A DNA stretch of 64,000 nt, from contig JAUCBJ010006322.1 in assembly GCA_032718475.1 (NCBI GenBank), positions 1 to 64,000 of the forward strand. Direction: 5' to 3'. Below the pieces are notes generated by a model that saw only the letters and a program-made list of their open reading frames with translations, did not search any database and was not told the DNA's origin. This DNA is from Nemertoderma westbladi (taxonomy: Eukaryota; Xenacoelomorpha; Nemertodermatida; Nemertodermatidae). Of this stretch, positions 39,001-49,091 are shown in pieces (position 1 is the first letter of the stretch; the number at the start of each line of letters is the position of its first letter). The position numbers and the translations under genes are program-made.

Positions 39001-41953
39001 TTAATAATCCAGACCATTTTCGTATGCAGAGATCTTCAGATGATCACCGAATCCCAGATCCTATAAATCCTATAAAACACAAGTTAATGTTCCATTTTGG
39101 TGTCTCTCTTGTGCTGTGCTTTACTCTAATAACTGCTTTAATTACTGTTGTAATTACTTCTATAAACCGTTGTGAAAATAAATGGTATGGAGCCCCATAG
39201 TAGCCTATCATGGGTATATATGTACTATGGGGCTCCACACCTGCATGTATACAGTATCTTTTAGATTTAATTTTCATTGCCTTGCGTTTCAGGATTCGTA
39301 CCGATAGTATACGACGTCGACGTCAGCCATCGACAGACGCATCGAGTAACTCAAGTAAATCCGACAAGTTGGATGATTCCGAATCTCAAATGACATTTAC
39401 CACCGACAGTAGCGACAACACCTCGAATACCACAGACACGACTGTCAGTAATAATTCGAGCAAACCAGATGAGTCAACCTCACTAATACCTCTACTGCTA
39501 AAAGATATTCGATTCTACATGTGGAGTTTGAGAACATTGCTTCAGTATATGGCTTCCCATTTAACATTTGTGTATCTTGTAGATGTAAGTAAATAATGTA
39601 ATAATCGTTACTTCACTTCATGCAGCCTCATTCAGAAGTTTACAAGTAAAATTCGACTAGACGGAAAAACCGACAAATATAATCACAAATGGAGGCCAGC
39701 ATTTACATGCAATCAGTGATGATTGATCAGCTAACGGCAGTTATGTAATAGAAAGGGTTCTCCTTAGATTGGAGTTCCATCGAGAAGCAGGGCATCAGGA
39801 GAGATGAGTTCCAAAAGGAAAATAAATAGGAACCATAATGATAGAGCTAGAGGCGTAGCTAACTAATGTAAGACCCTGGACAACCGCATCATGACAAACT
39901 GCGCGGGCAAAATACACGCCAGCTGACTGACTGGCCCGAGCTGTTTGAACATTTCAATCACACGCGCAGACCCATTACCAACAAGTATAGACGAGATTGT
40001 TTGTGGAGGGCTCCCTCAGGGTTAGCTAATTTTCTATACCTTGTTTTCTGTTTTCCTTTGGAACTCAATCTCTATTGACACCCGCGTTGGTGTTACACGT
40101 AGTTCACTTCCTTGCGGTTGTAAAACCAGCCAATGAGAAGTCGGTGATCACTGATTATGTCCCCTTTGTTATTATATTTACCTGCACTTACATATCTACC
40201 GGCAAGGTTTTTTTGCTTCTTGCGAGACGAATAAATACTTGAAATACTTCAAATATAATTTTTACTAAAACATATCATTCAAAAATTTATATGGTTGAAA
40301 TTGATATCGTTTTATATGTTTTTATTTTAGTTTATGATAACCGGTTTGGGATTTAGCCCAATGGAAGGAGCATTCGCGATGACACTGGCAGGGGTCTCCG
40401 ATATATGTGGACGTAGCATCGTATCATTTCTCTTAGACCCATCGGGAATTCGCCCATATCAATTGGAGCCATTAATAAAGGTATACGTTCCATAATGGTC
40501 GGAACATGAAAGTGACAAACGTTAAATAATATTTATTCGCTACATAACCTATTATGGGGAGGCGACTGCATGTAAAAAAAGAGTAAGTACGTAAAAATCA
40601 AGTAAGAAAGCGTTTCGCATATTCGATTAAGCCTAAAGGATTGGTAAATTGTTTTGAGGAATAGGAATAGTTGTTTAACTAATAGCTGAAATATTTTTCT
40701 CCAGGTTGTTTACATGGTATCATTGGTATCGTTAACTCTGCCAACCAGCAGTATCATTTATGTCAGTGTTGCTATCTTTGGTATTGGGTTCTCCAGTGGA
40801 TATCTCATCACCTCCGAGGTAGCCAGTTGCTCTGATATATTTGGCAAAGACTTGCTGAGATTGAGTTGGGCTTTCAGTGGTTTTTGTCAGGGAATTGGAG
40901 TTGCATCGGGAAATGCACTTGCTGGGATGTTGCTTGACGTAACAAGTAAGAAATTCAACTGCGAACTTTGTTCCAATAAACGCGAACTTTGTTCCAATAG
41001 TATGCGAAATTTGTTCCAATCAACTAAAATCGCATTTTAAAACAACCCTTTGATATTTCAACTTCATATTATCATATACTAAACCGATAAACTCATTACT
41101 CTGTACAAAATGGAATGCATACATATTGTGGAGGAAGTCATGGGAAGTAGTGGGTGGTTTTAAAAAGAAGACGTCTGTTTTAATTGATCAGTAATACTGT
41201 CAGTAATATTTCCCCCAAATGTATGGGGGGAAATGCTAGACTACGGTATAATCCGGATACCACTATTGTCTCTTCTTGCTTAATTAATAAAGAGGCAGGC
41301 ACGGTCTAGCAATTTCCAAATAGGTACTTTCAGACTTCACATGTGTGATAAAGTGCAATGGCAAATGGAAATAGCTGATTCGATTCGTAATCGTGTTGTT
41401 ATTATGATATTTATTCTGGAATACAATTAATAGAAGGGGTTGGGGTAGGGTCATTGGAACAAAGTTCGCAACTATTAGAACAAAGTTAGCAACTATTGGA
41501 ACAAAGTTCGGAACATATTGGAACAAAGTTCGGAACACATTGGAACAAAGTTCGCAAGCGTCGATATAGGCCTATATTATTACTATAATATGAGTTCAAT
41601 GCCAAGGTAACGATGCATTCTCATTGGTTAATAAGTAGTCTGACTAAAGTTAACCTTGGCCAATGTAAATGGCTGAATAAGCCCCTTCATATTTATCACC
41701 TAATCAATGAAGTTCTGAAGAGATGAATCAATCTTTTAATGTTTTTATTTTTCCAGATTCGTATCCAATGCTGTTTCTGTCGGTAATGGGTATAATAGCT
41801 GTGACTGTTGTAATAAACATTGCCGTGCTCTTAGTGGAGTGCGTGAATAAGCGGACATCAACTAATAAAGGTTCAACAGAAACTGTTACATGGTCTCTGA
41901 TGAGCACCAATCACATGAAAGATACAACAAAATCAGCCGTGGTTTGGGTGTAG
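18059..41953 (+). CDS. Monocarboxylate transporter (SLC16/MCT)-like protein, 8 exons, 529 aa
   Basis: The exons are 18059-18302, 18801-18998, 23772-23911, 37172-37299, 39293-39584, 40331-40480, 40705-40945 and 41757-41953. All introns are GT-AG, and the frame joins through to TAG as 530 codons. It is a major-facilitator membrane protein with 12 predicted helices: TM1 around WCVVFLSFLLFILIFGVLY, then WVGGLANAVSCGLSPLSAWL (TM2, the MCT 'G.L..G.S....P' pattern), and a long charged Ser/Thr-rich loop between TM6 and TM7 (exon 5). LAGVSDICGRSIVSFLLD matches the MCT TM8 'G..D..GR' motif. The last exon carries TM12 and a short cytoplasmic tail. The usual MCT TM1 acidic/GW motif is degenerate, so the substrate is not predictable. 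A possible 5' untranslated exon boundary (TTATTTGGCAG) lies at 18042. Introns 2 and 3 are mostly minisatellite. Confidence 0.87.
18999..23735. repeat. 60-bp minisatellite copying the MCT-like exon 2 donor junction
   Basis: About 79 tandem copies start immediately after exon 2. The unit is the last 54 nt of exon 2 (18945-18998, beginning ACAACATCTA, ending TTCTCTGCAA) plus GTAAGT, the first six intron bases. Two classes occur. One keeps the donor (TCTGCAAGTAAGTACAAC) and usually continues ATCTAAAGAACC. The other has lost the GT (GCAATTAAGTACAAC) and usually continues ATCTACATAACC. In the exon frame, the first class meets a TAA. Confidence 0.97.
24385..35477. repeat. 34-bp/19-bp minisatellite in MCT-like intron 3 (11.1 kb)
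   Basis: This is the largest array in the window. The 19-bp unit is CGGCCACGTTCCGTATACT. The 34-bp unit replaces the middle with a 15-bp-longer segment carrying GTTCTGTGCATCCAGAAC, a 6-bp-stem hairpin with a 6-nt loop. The middle (about 27.6-30.8 kb) is almost pure 34-bp units. Both ends mix in 19-bp units, and the last 0.6 kb is nearly all 19-bp. No stop codon occurs in any plus-strand frame across ~10.5 kb, giving spurious frames of over 3500 codons. Minus frames are broken by the CAGCC variant. Confidence 0.97.
35590..35900 (+). mobile_element. tRNA-derived SINE with body
   Basis: The T-arm GCGGGTTCGATCCCCGC at ~35652-35668 contains a perfect B-box. The A-box side is degraded. About 200 bp of body follows, ending in AACGGCCGAAGAAAACTC and a T/C-rich tail (TACTTTACTTTTTTC). 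It shares the T-arm with the SINE at 17695-17830. It lies in MCT-like intron 3. Confidence 0.6.
36597..36703. mobile_element. Short hairpin MITE with G homopolymer
   Basis: The 17-bp perfect inverted repeat TATAATTATACTATGGC / GCCATAGTATAATTATA encloses ~70 bp with a run of 17 G (36632-36648) and a GT-rich stretch. It lies in MCT-like intron 3. Confidence 0.65.
37755..37798. repeat. TATC/TATG microsatellite
   Basis: Short tetranucleotide run (ATCTATCTATCTATGTATGT and continuation) in MCT-like intron 4. Confidence 0.8.
38082..38235. repeat. Two-copy ~100-bp tandem duplication
   Basis: The segment starting TATCCCGCCAGCTGAATAGC occurs twice about 100 bp apart, each followed by GTGCCAACTAATA and an ATATTATTGTAG end. 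The second copy lacks the AGGCCTA-containing stretch. It lies in MCT-like intron 4. Confidence 0.75.
38729..38985. repeat. 19-bp minisatellite
   Basis: About 13 copies of a 19-bp unit, TACTCAAGAGGTATTACCA. The first copies and the last two vary in length by 1-3 bp. It lies in MCT-like intron 4, ~300 bp before exon 5. Confidence 0.93.
39189..39236. repeat. Perfect 14-bp-stem hairpin just before MCT-like exon 5
   Basis: GGAGCCCCATAGTA at 39189-39202 and its exact complement at 39223-39236 are separated by 20 nt. It is 57 nt upstream of the exon 5 acceptor. It could be a very short MITE or a structural element near the branch-point region. Confidence 0.7.
40961..41029 (+). repeat. Short direct repeat at the start of MCT-like intron 7
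   Basis: Three copies of GCGAACTTTGTTCCAAT with 3-5-nt spacers begin 15 nt after the donor base at 40946. Their inverted counterparts lie at 41450-41560. Confidence 0.85.
41450..41560 (-). repeat. Inverted counterpart repeat cluster in MCT-like intron 7
   Basis: Five copies of ATTGGAACAAAGTTCGCA-type sequence are the reverse complement of the cluster at 40961-41029. The two clusters can pair in the pre-mRNA and loop out ~420 nt of intron 7. Confidence 0.85.
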
Positions 41954-42420
41954 TAGCAGAACACTGTGATTGGTTCGTTTTGGGAACGTCACTTAGGATT
42001 TTGAATTTATATTGGATTTCGTAGTGTAGATATGATGTGTTTCCATTCTTGGATACCTTATATTTGTGGCGCAAATTTACTGCAATAGATTTTCATAAGT
42101 TTTTAAAGTTTTTTTATTGTTTTGTTTTGGTTAGAAAACAACGCTACTGTTACCTGCTCGCTTAATGTTTTAAATTAAATTTAACGAATTTGTTAAACCC
42201 ACTAAACACGAATTTAGTGTTTGCGGTCATTTTGCGCCATTAACCCATTTTTGGGATGAACCACAATGGTTATCGTAGGAATACATTGCAGTTGAAGGGA
42301 TGGTAATTTATTCATCATTTAACAACTGAATGCTTTATATTGTGTTCGTACGAAGTCTATTATTATTTTATATCGAATACAGTCATTAAGTAACTTGGTA
42401 ATTTTATGTATTTAATTAAT

Positions 42421-42426
42421 AATAAA
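42421..42426 (+). promoter_or_regulatory. Possible poly(A) signal of MCT-like gene
   Basis: AATAAA is 468 nt after the stop codon, in AT-rich sequence. It is the first good canonical signal I find downstream of the gene. Confidence 0.4.
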
Positions 42427-42884
42427 GTACATTTAGTCAAAGAACATAACTAATTTCAAACACGTGTAGACTTTTATAGGTTATATAACCTAGATTAAAT
42501 TTAGTTACCAGCTTCTGTGTTGTGAGTGCTGGTGTTATGATATTTAATTGTCAATAATTGTTAAGAATACCGTTAGGTAATCGTAAGGATATCAAATGAA
42601 CAAAATAAATGCCCAAAATATTGCATGACTACTAAACAATAGAGTGAACAGGAACTTAAGATCCAAGAGCTCAATTGTACAAAATTCAATTGGCTTGTTT
42701 CATTGGATGACTTACTCACCAATCCCGGGAGATACTTAATGGTCATTGAAAAACAGGTCAATTACTCATCAATGGAAAGTAAACTAAGACCTTGAGATAA
42801 TTCAAACCCACATCCCAAAATCATCAAACAGTCTTTAAGTCAAGGGATGGAGTGCCTAAGAGTAGTAAGACCAGACCAATTGTG

Positions 42885-42990
42885 AAAACATGTTGAGTGT
42901 TGTCACAGATGCTTTGAGTGTTGTCGCAGATTCTTTTGGTGTTGTCAATGATTATTGAGTGATGTCTCTGAACGTTGTCTCTGATGCCTC
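42885..42990. repeat. Degenerate ~27-bp repeats
   Basis: Words such as TGAGTGTTGTCACAGATGC, TGAGTGTTGTCGCAGATTC and TGGTGTTGTCAATGAT recur at roughly 27-bp steps over 4-5 copies. The array is old and eroded. Confidence 0.55.
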
Positions 42991-44097
42991 TTTCTGGTGC
43001 CTTGCCATGCGATATGGAGAGGTGAAAGTAAGAGCATAAGATGGCCTCTATTATATAGTTTATATTTGATCGACCAGAATAAGATAGACCGATACAATAA
43101 GGATGCTGTTTTTCATAGACCATCGTTTTGAATGTAACGTTTTTTAGAATAAAACGACACAACTAAAAACTGAAATAACATATCACATAAATGTAGATGC
43201 ATGAAATATGTAAAGTGAAGGTATGATAAACAATAAAACAAAATAAAAGCTGCCGTAATAAAGAATAAATAAAATATTAAAATAGTAAAATAGTAAAACA
43301 TAAAAAAATATAATGATAATAACCCATAAATAAATAGTAATTTTTAAATGCTTTGAGTAGTTATCACGGGTTTGGCCCGTTGTTGGCTGGATGTTTAGTA
43401 TATATTCGAGTTTAATGAAGAAAAGCTTAGTGACTAACTACTACTCGAGTAAATATTTACGTTCTATAATAATTAAGTAAAATGTAGAAGAGTTAGAAAT
43501 GGGGGCTTGATGACATTCTCGGGATTCATTTTACTGCAGTTGTTTCATAAAAGTATTTAAATAAATTCACATATGCAACAAGATCGAATACATATTCAAT
43601 GTTCCGATCGGGATAAATGACAATAATAGGGGCCCCTCTTGACACCAGGTGTCTCCACTCCACATGATAAGTAACTGCTTGAAAATCAATGACGTTTTCA
43701 TTGCAGCGTTATATACTAATTTGTTCCAATCTCAATCTCTCAATGATATGCACAATCTGACAACATTCAGACATTAAATTAAAGGAAGAACAGGAGTCTT
43801 ACACCCCCAATAAAAAATATAGAATCAGGACATTTAGCCCAAAATATACTTATCGACCCCTTGGGTCATCGAAGAACAACAAACACAGAAAGACAAACAA
43901 ATATAAATACATGCTAAACATACAGGTATGTGTCGCAACCCTAACACTAAGCCTACCCGCCATACACTAAATGATACCGTTAATAAACTGCACAATAGCT
44001 AAGCCTATATTCTATAAGAAAATATATGACAATATTGGCGCTGTGAAAGGGGTATGACTGAGGCAAAAATAATTAATTTGTTAAAAATATGGTTGCG

Positions 44098-44144
44098 TTT
44101 CGGTGTCTTGGACCAGTACGCACTAATCCTCGACACCTCGTCAG
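44098..44144 (-). ncRNA. Hammerhead-ribozyme-like core, copy 1
   Basis: Read on the minus strand: CTGACGA, a 6-bp stem (GGTGTC/GACACC) extended by a second paired block (GGATTAGT with ACTGGTCC, loop GCGT), then GAAA. This is the hammerhead CUGANGA/stem II/GAAA core in order. Stems I and III and a UH cleavage site could not be placed with confidence. Confidence 0.5.
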
Positions 44145-44484
44145 CTGGACAGGGAATTAGCCAAGCTTATCTATAATGCACCAATGACCTAAATTAATCG
44201 CACCATCAACTCTGTTACCACCTAGCCGAAACAGAAGTCAGACCACAGAACACAGGAATCCTATAGGCCTATGGTAAGTAAATATGTTACCAATGGAACA
44301 CACAGTACAAAATTTATATATAAGATTTTATTATAAAATCTTATATAAATTTTGTATAGGGTCTATAGGGTTCCTGTGTTCTGTGGTCTGACTTCAGTTT
44401 GGGCTAGGTGGTAACAGAGTTGATGGTGCGATTAATTTAGGTCATTGGTGCATTATAGATAGGCTTGGCTAATTCCCTGTCCAG

Positions 44485-44531
44485 CTGACGAGGTGTCTAG
44501 GATTAGTGCGTACTGGTCCAAGACACCGGAA
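44485..44531 (+). ncRNA. Hammerhead-ribozyme-like core, copy 2 (mutated)
   Basis: Same order as the other copies, with CTGACGA at 44485-44491 and stem II GGTGTC/GACACC. The GAAA is GGAA here, which would be expected to damage activity. Forward strand. Confidence 0.45.
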
Positions 44532-45160
44532 CGCAACCATATTTTTCACAAATTAATTATTTTTGCCTCAGTCATACCCCTTTCACGGCGACAAAATTGT
44601 CATATATTTTCTTATAGAATATAGGCTTAGCTATTGTGCAGTTATTAACGGTATCATTTAGTGTATGGCGGGTAGGCTTAGGGTTAGGGTTGCGACACAT
44701 ACCTGTATGTTTAGCATGTATTTATATTTGTTTGTGTTTGTGTGTTTGTTGTTCTTCGATGACCCTAGGGGTCGATAAGTATATTTTGGGCTAAACGTCC
44801 TGATTCTATATTTATTATTGGGGGTGTAATATTCCTGTTCTTCCTTTAATTTAATTTAATATATACATACCAACCCCCTGTTAGTCAGTATGTCGTTAAC
44901 ATCAATTATCATCTTATGGAAGTGGAGCACAATTCCGACATTACTGCAAATCATAAAATCTTATATAAATTTTGTACTTTGTGTGTGCCCTAGCACTCTA
45001 CCAGTTTTCCATTGGAAACATATTTACTTACCATAGGCCTATGGGGTTCCTGTTTTCTGTGGTCTCACTTCTGTTTGGGCTAGGTGGTAACAGAGTTGAT
45101 GGTGCGATTAATTTAGGTCATTGGTGCATTATAGATAGGCTTGGCTAATTCCCTGTCCAG

Positions 45161-45207
45161 CTGACGAGGTGTCCAGGATTAGCGCGTACTGGTCCAAGAC
45201 ACCGAAA
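45161..45207 (+). ncRNA. Hammerhead-ribozyme-like core, copy 3
   Basis: CTGACGA (45161-45167), stem II GGTGTC/GACACC with a 24-nt capped insert, then GAAA (45204-45207) followed by CGCAACC. A complementary GGTTGCG occurs ~150 nt downstream (near 45367-45375) and could form stem III, but it is followed by A rather than the U that cleavage needs. Confidence 0.5.
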
Positions 45208-46389
45208 CGCAACCATATTTTTCACAAATTAATTATTTTTGCCTCAGTCATACCCCTTTCACGGCGACAAAATTGTCATATATTTTTCTTATTGAATATA
45301 GGCTTAGCTATTGTGCAGTTTATTAACGGTATCATTTAGTGTATGGCGGGTAGGCTTAGTGTTAGGGTTGCGACACATACCTGTATGTTTAGCATTTATT
45401 TATATTTATATTTGTTTGTGTTTGTGTGTTTGTATTTGTTGTTCTTCGATGACCCTTGGGGTCGAGAAGTATATTTTGGGCTAAATGTCCTGATTCTATA
45501 TTTTTTATTGGGGGTGTAAGACTCCTGTTCTTCCTTTAATTTAATTTAATATATACATACCAACCCCCTGTTAGTCAGTATGTCGTTAACATCAATTATC
45601 AACATTCAGACATTCAGCAATGTTTAGGAGGGAGCCAGGGAGGGATGTCACTGTCACATATTCTACATCTCCAGGTTTTAAGGAGCCAATTTCATGGTAG
45701 TGTTCAATTCGATGCGATGAATTGAATGCGAATATATTTTTACTAAGAATATATATATATAATTTAATTTTAAGGAAGTTCCATTGGTCAGAATAATTTG
45801 TATGAGATCCAACAAACAATCTGTAATGAAAGATTTCATATCAATTTATTTTGAAATATATAATACGTGTTTTCCATGGATACGCGTTAAAATAGCAAAT
45901 CTCGTAACTCTCTGGGTCAGTAAAAAATGTGAAAACGCTTTCGAAAGATAGATCAATACTTTCGGCAAAATTAGATTAAAAAACAATTACATTTGTAAAC
46001 TTCCATAAAGCCCTTGATCAACGTGAACACGTTAGGGATATATCAAGATTCTTTCTTATATAGTTCTTTGATCTGGCTCCAATAACCAGTAATATTATTT
46101 ATTTTTGGTTTTCTCTGAAATCCAGTTGCGTTATATTTCCAGATGTGGACAACATCGTTGATCATCGTTATTATCTTCTTTTTTCAGTGGATGCGGCACA
46201 ACCCGGGGTTTCAAGGGAGAATATCCGTGAAATAGAAACAGTTTAAAAAATGGAGGGTTTACATTGAATTCCCACCATAGCCCCTACTGATGATCATAGT
46301 TTGGTAATCGGCATTACTTTTTGCATCTGGAACATTGATGTTAGGTTCGACACTGTCATTATAGAAACCAGGGCTGATGGTCCATCATG

Positions 46390-46680
46390 GAGTAATCTAA
46401 TCATCTAGCTGTTGGAGTGGTCACTCGCTTTGCTTCAGGCTGGGAGGTCTCGAATTTAATTACGGAGCCAGTTACAATTTCGTAACTGGTGGTCCAACCC
46501 TGCGATATTGGAACTTGGCTTCTGCTGGGGGGTAAAGAAAACGGGTTGGATACTAACGGAGTGTTCATCCTTGGGAGTTAGTGTGGCGCCCTCCCTGCAA
46601 TAGATAATACCCAAGAGAGAGGAGCCTTCGGGGTGCATCTGGTCTTTCACGTTTCACACGTTAACCGATCACTTTAATTT
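46390..46680 (+). mobile_element. Probable eroded SINE
   Basis: TGTTGGAGTGGTCACTCG, then after ~25 bp GGAGGTCTCGAATTTAA, looks like a decayed tRNA A-box and B-box pair. A GC-richer body to ~46650 carries GTGTGGCGCCCTCCCTGC. No gene is supported in the reverse frame across it. Confidence 0.4.
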
Positions 46681-46876
46681 TACTAATAATAATGCACAGA
46701 ACAGATGTAGCGAGCTTATCTGGTATGTTGGTAGAAAAACTGAAATTACTACTGAAAATGTGTCGGTTCATCTGAATGATGTCCATGGTGATGATTAGAC
46801 GATGATTATGATGATGATGATTAGACGAGGTTTGATCTTAATCTCATCAATGAGAATGGTGAAGTATTTCAGCAGA

Positions 46877-46904
46877 GACTTGTAAAGTTTTACCTTTACA
46901 AGTC
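46877..46904. repeat. Perfect 11-bp hairpin
   Basis: GACTTGTAAAG and its complement CTTTACAAGTC with a 6-nt loop. The outer flanks (GAGAATG / CATTCTC) pair imperfectly, so it may be a small MITE relic. Confidence 0.55.
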
Positions 46905-47242
46905 TGCCATTCATTCTCGAAAACATCATCAATAAGTTTAGTTACCAAAGTGTGATACTTTTCCTGTGTGTATGTGAAATCGAAAAAAAAACCTCCTCCA
47001 TCTGCGACAACCTTTTCTCTATAACTGCGACAACCTTTTGTTTATCTTATAAGTAGCTTGGCAACAATGCAATGCGTGTATAATAATACTAGAACATGGA
47101 TATTGATACATAAACAATATGTTCTAGAACATGGTGTATTTATTAAATAGAATAAATCGACTGCAGCAGATACAAAAACATGCAACATTCGAATGCCCAC
47201 AACTCTCAGCAATTTCCCAACCAAATTCTAATTATTTATTAG

Positions 47243-47365
47243 ATGGGAAAAATGTAGAACGTTTTTTTCATTATTCTCAAAGCATTTTATTTACCGAGCG
47301 TCAGCGAGGTTAATAAAGGGTCGAGAGAATATTGAAAAAAAAATGTTCTACGTTCTTTTTCCCAT
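47243..47365. mobile_element. Hairpin MITE, ~123 bp
   Basis: The ends ATGGGAAAAATGTAGAACG and TGTTCTACGTTCTTTTTCCC (continuing AT) are imperfect inverted repeats, and the complementarity runs further inward (CATTATTCTC / GAGAATATTG). It sits 15 bp from the next MITE. Confidence 0.65.
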
Positions 47366-47380
47366 GTAATACGTAATTTT

Positions 47381-47916
47381 ATTCTTAAATTGATACTTTT
47401 TTGTTGCTAAATTCTGTCATAAAACATAGCAATACTACAGTACAGTAGTGTTACAAAATAAATTGAACTGTAGTATTTTACTATATTGCTTCCATAGTTA
47501 CTGCGATTCAAATTATTGTACTCTTCAACTCTCGATGTTGCCTTACTCAATGTTAAAATAATATCGTGTTCTCGAATATTTATTACGTCGAGAGCCGCTT
47601 AACTACATAAACCAATATTGGATATTGAGTTCCGGTTTAAGTTCCGGGTTAAGCAGACACTAAAGTGGCAATAACTTTTGAGTGTGTGAATGGATTTTGC
47701 TCAAATTACTTGCAAACCTTTTCTATGTCTATGCTGTTTCACCTCATGTAATTATTCAATCAATTAATAAATTCCACAAAAATATCTCACTTTACTTTTT
47801 TCGCCGGGAAAATCAATGCAATCCTATTGATTACTTTTTTTCCCTAGGGAAAAAAATTGAAACTTTTTCTCCCGATTTTGGGGTATATTCGAGCAAAAAA
47901 GTGACAATTTAAGAAT
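47381..47916. mobile_element. MITE, ~536 bp, larger relative of 10324-10485
   Basis: It begins ATTCTTAAATTGATACTTTT and ends AAAAGTGACAATTTAAGAAT. These are the same termini as the 162-bp element at 10324, with the subterminal TTTTTTTCCCTAGGG block shared. The extra internal sequence is AT-rich and non-coding. Confidence 0.7.
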
Positions 47917-48837
47917 CCTTACACGGCCAGCTTTCTATTGCTACCAACATCTTACTATTGAAATAATACAAATTGAAGAATAACTGCAGTATCGCCTGAG
48001 ACACTTTTTTCAAACGGTTATAGCTAAAGATTGTTTAAACCGAAAATAAAAAAAATTCTGGCTCACCCACTAAGGAGAAAGTATGTGAAACTATTTCTGT
48101 TTCAAATGTCATATATTCTCATTTGGTTTATAGAAAAATTTAGGGGGTGGGGGGGCGTGTCACTGAATTGCGACACTATATTCTGGGACATGGTGTATGT
48201 TGAATTTGTCAAATAAAAGACCGAGCTGCAATCCCGGAACTCAAGCAATTAACTTGTTTTGAGTACAAAATTTATCACAAGTTCCAGTCAAAGGACAAAA
48301 GCTTCGCGAAGAACAGTAATTTGATATTAAGAAAATTATTCCAAGAATAACCAAAGCAGCACTGTGTAATTGATATTGATATCACAGATTTTGAGGCTCA
48401 TCAAGGAAAGGCATGTTTATAAGGAATGCGGGTATTAGTATTGGTTCAATGTATGGATTATTACTAAGTATATCAGTATCAGTTATATATGAATATAGGT
48501 GAAAACATAAACTTATTTATTTTACGATTGTCAGAATATTGTAGACACTTCTATCATCATCAAGCCATTTACATGCCACATTTCTGCATTTTATTGATTT
48601 AATCCACTCAACATTTGGATGCAAGTTGTCAATTATTTATCTGTTTATTTCATCTCCATTGATTAAACAGGCGCCTGGTAGGCTTGATCGAGTTCACCAG
48701 ATCCAACTTACTTTATTCAATATACTTATTAGATTTGACAGACAGAATAGGGATATAACTAAGGCAAAATACAGCAGGTGGAAAGTAGTATAACAATACT
48801 TAGTTAGATCCTACAGGTAGCTAGTAATTATCGAAAA

Positions 48838-48970
48838 GTCCGGGATGGTGGACATTTCGTCCCCGGACTTTTCGTCCCCAGAAATTTTCTGGGACCTTTC
48901 GTCCCCGGACGTTTGATCCCAGGAACGAATAGTCCGGGGTCGACAATTCCCTGGACGGAAAGTCCTAGAT
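48838..48970. mobile_element. Palindromic GTCCCCGGAC-rich element
   Basis: The motif TTTCGTCCCCGGAC occurs three times with one reverse copy (AGTCCGGGG), and there are internal inversions such as CCAGAAATTTTCTGG. The element is short, non-coding and strongly folded, probably a MITE or foldback relic. Confidence 0.55.
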
Positions 48971-49091
48971 CCATGAAGATCATGTGTCTATTGAATGGTA
49001 GCTGCATGCACACATTGAATATACAAGTACAAAACGAATGCCTTCTATATCACCTAGTTCCGTGGAATCCACCACCGGTCAATAGACTAAC

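Larger units (their letters stand above)
43776..45599. mobile_element. Penelope-like or retrozyme-like compound element (inverted plus direct copies)
   Basis: Three copies of one ~550-bp sequence are present. Copy 1 (43776-~44325) is reversed; copy 2 (~44330-44880) is forward and forms a near-perfect palindrome with copy 1; copy 3 (~44945-45580) is forward. All end in a run like TTCCTTTAATTTAATTTAA. Copies 2 and 3 are followed by the same ~50-bp tail containing ACCAACCCCCTGTTAGTC. The whole block is flanked by an identical 15-bp direct repeat, CAACATTCAGACATT (43761-43775 and 45600-45614), so it inserted as one unit. No reverse transcriptase is present. Mixed inverted/tandem partial copies with a target duplication and a hammerhead-like core are features of Penelope-like elements; that assignment is inference. 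Confidence 0.7.

Noticed and set aside
46456-46650. 64-codon minus-strand frame
   Set aside because: It falls inside a probable SINE body.
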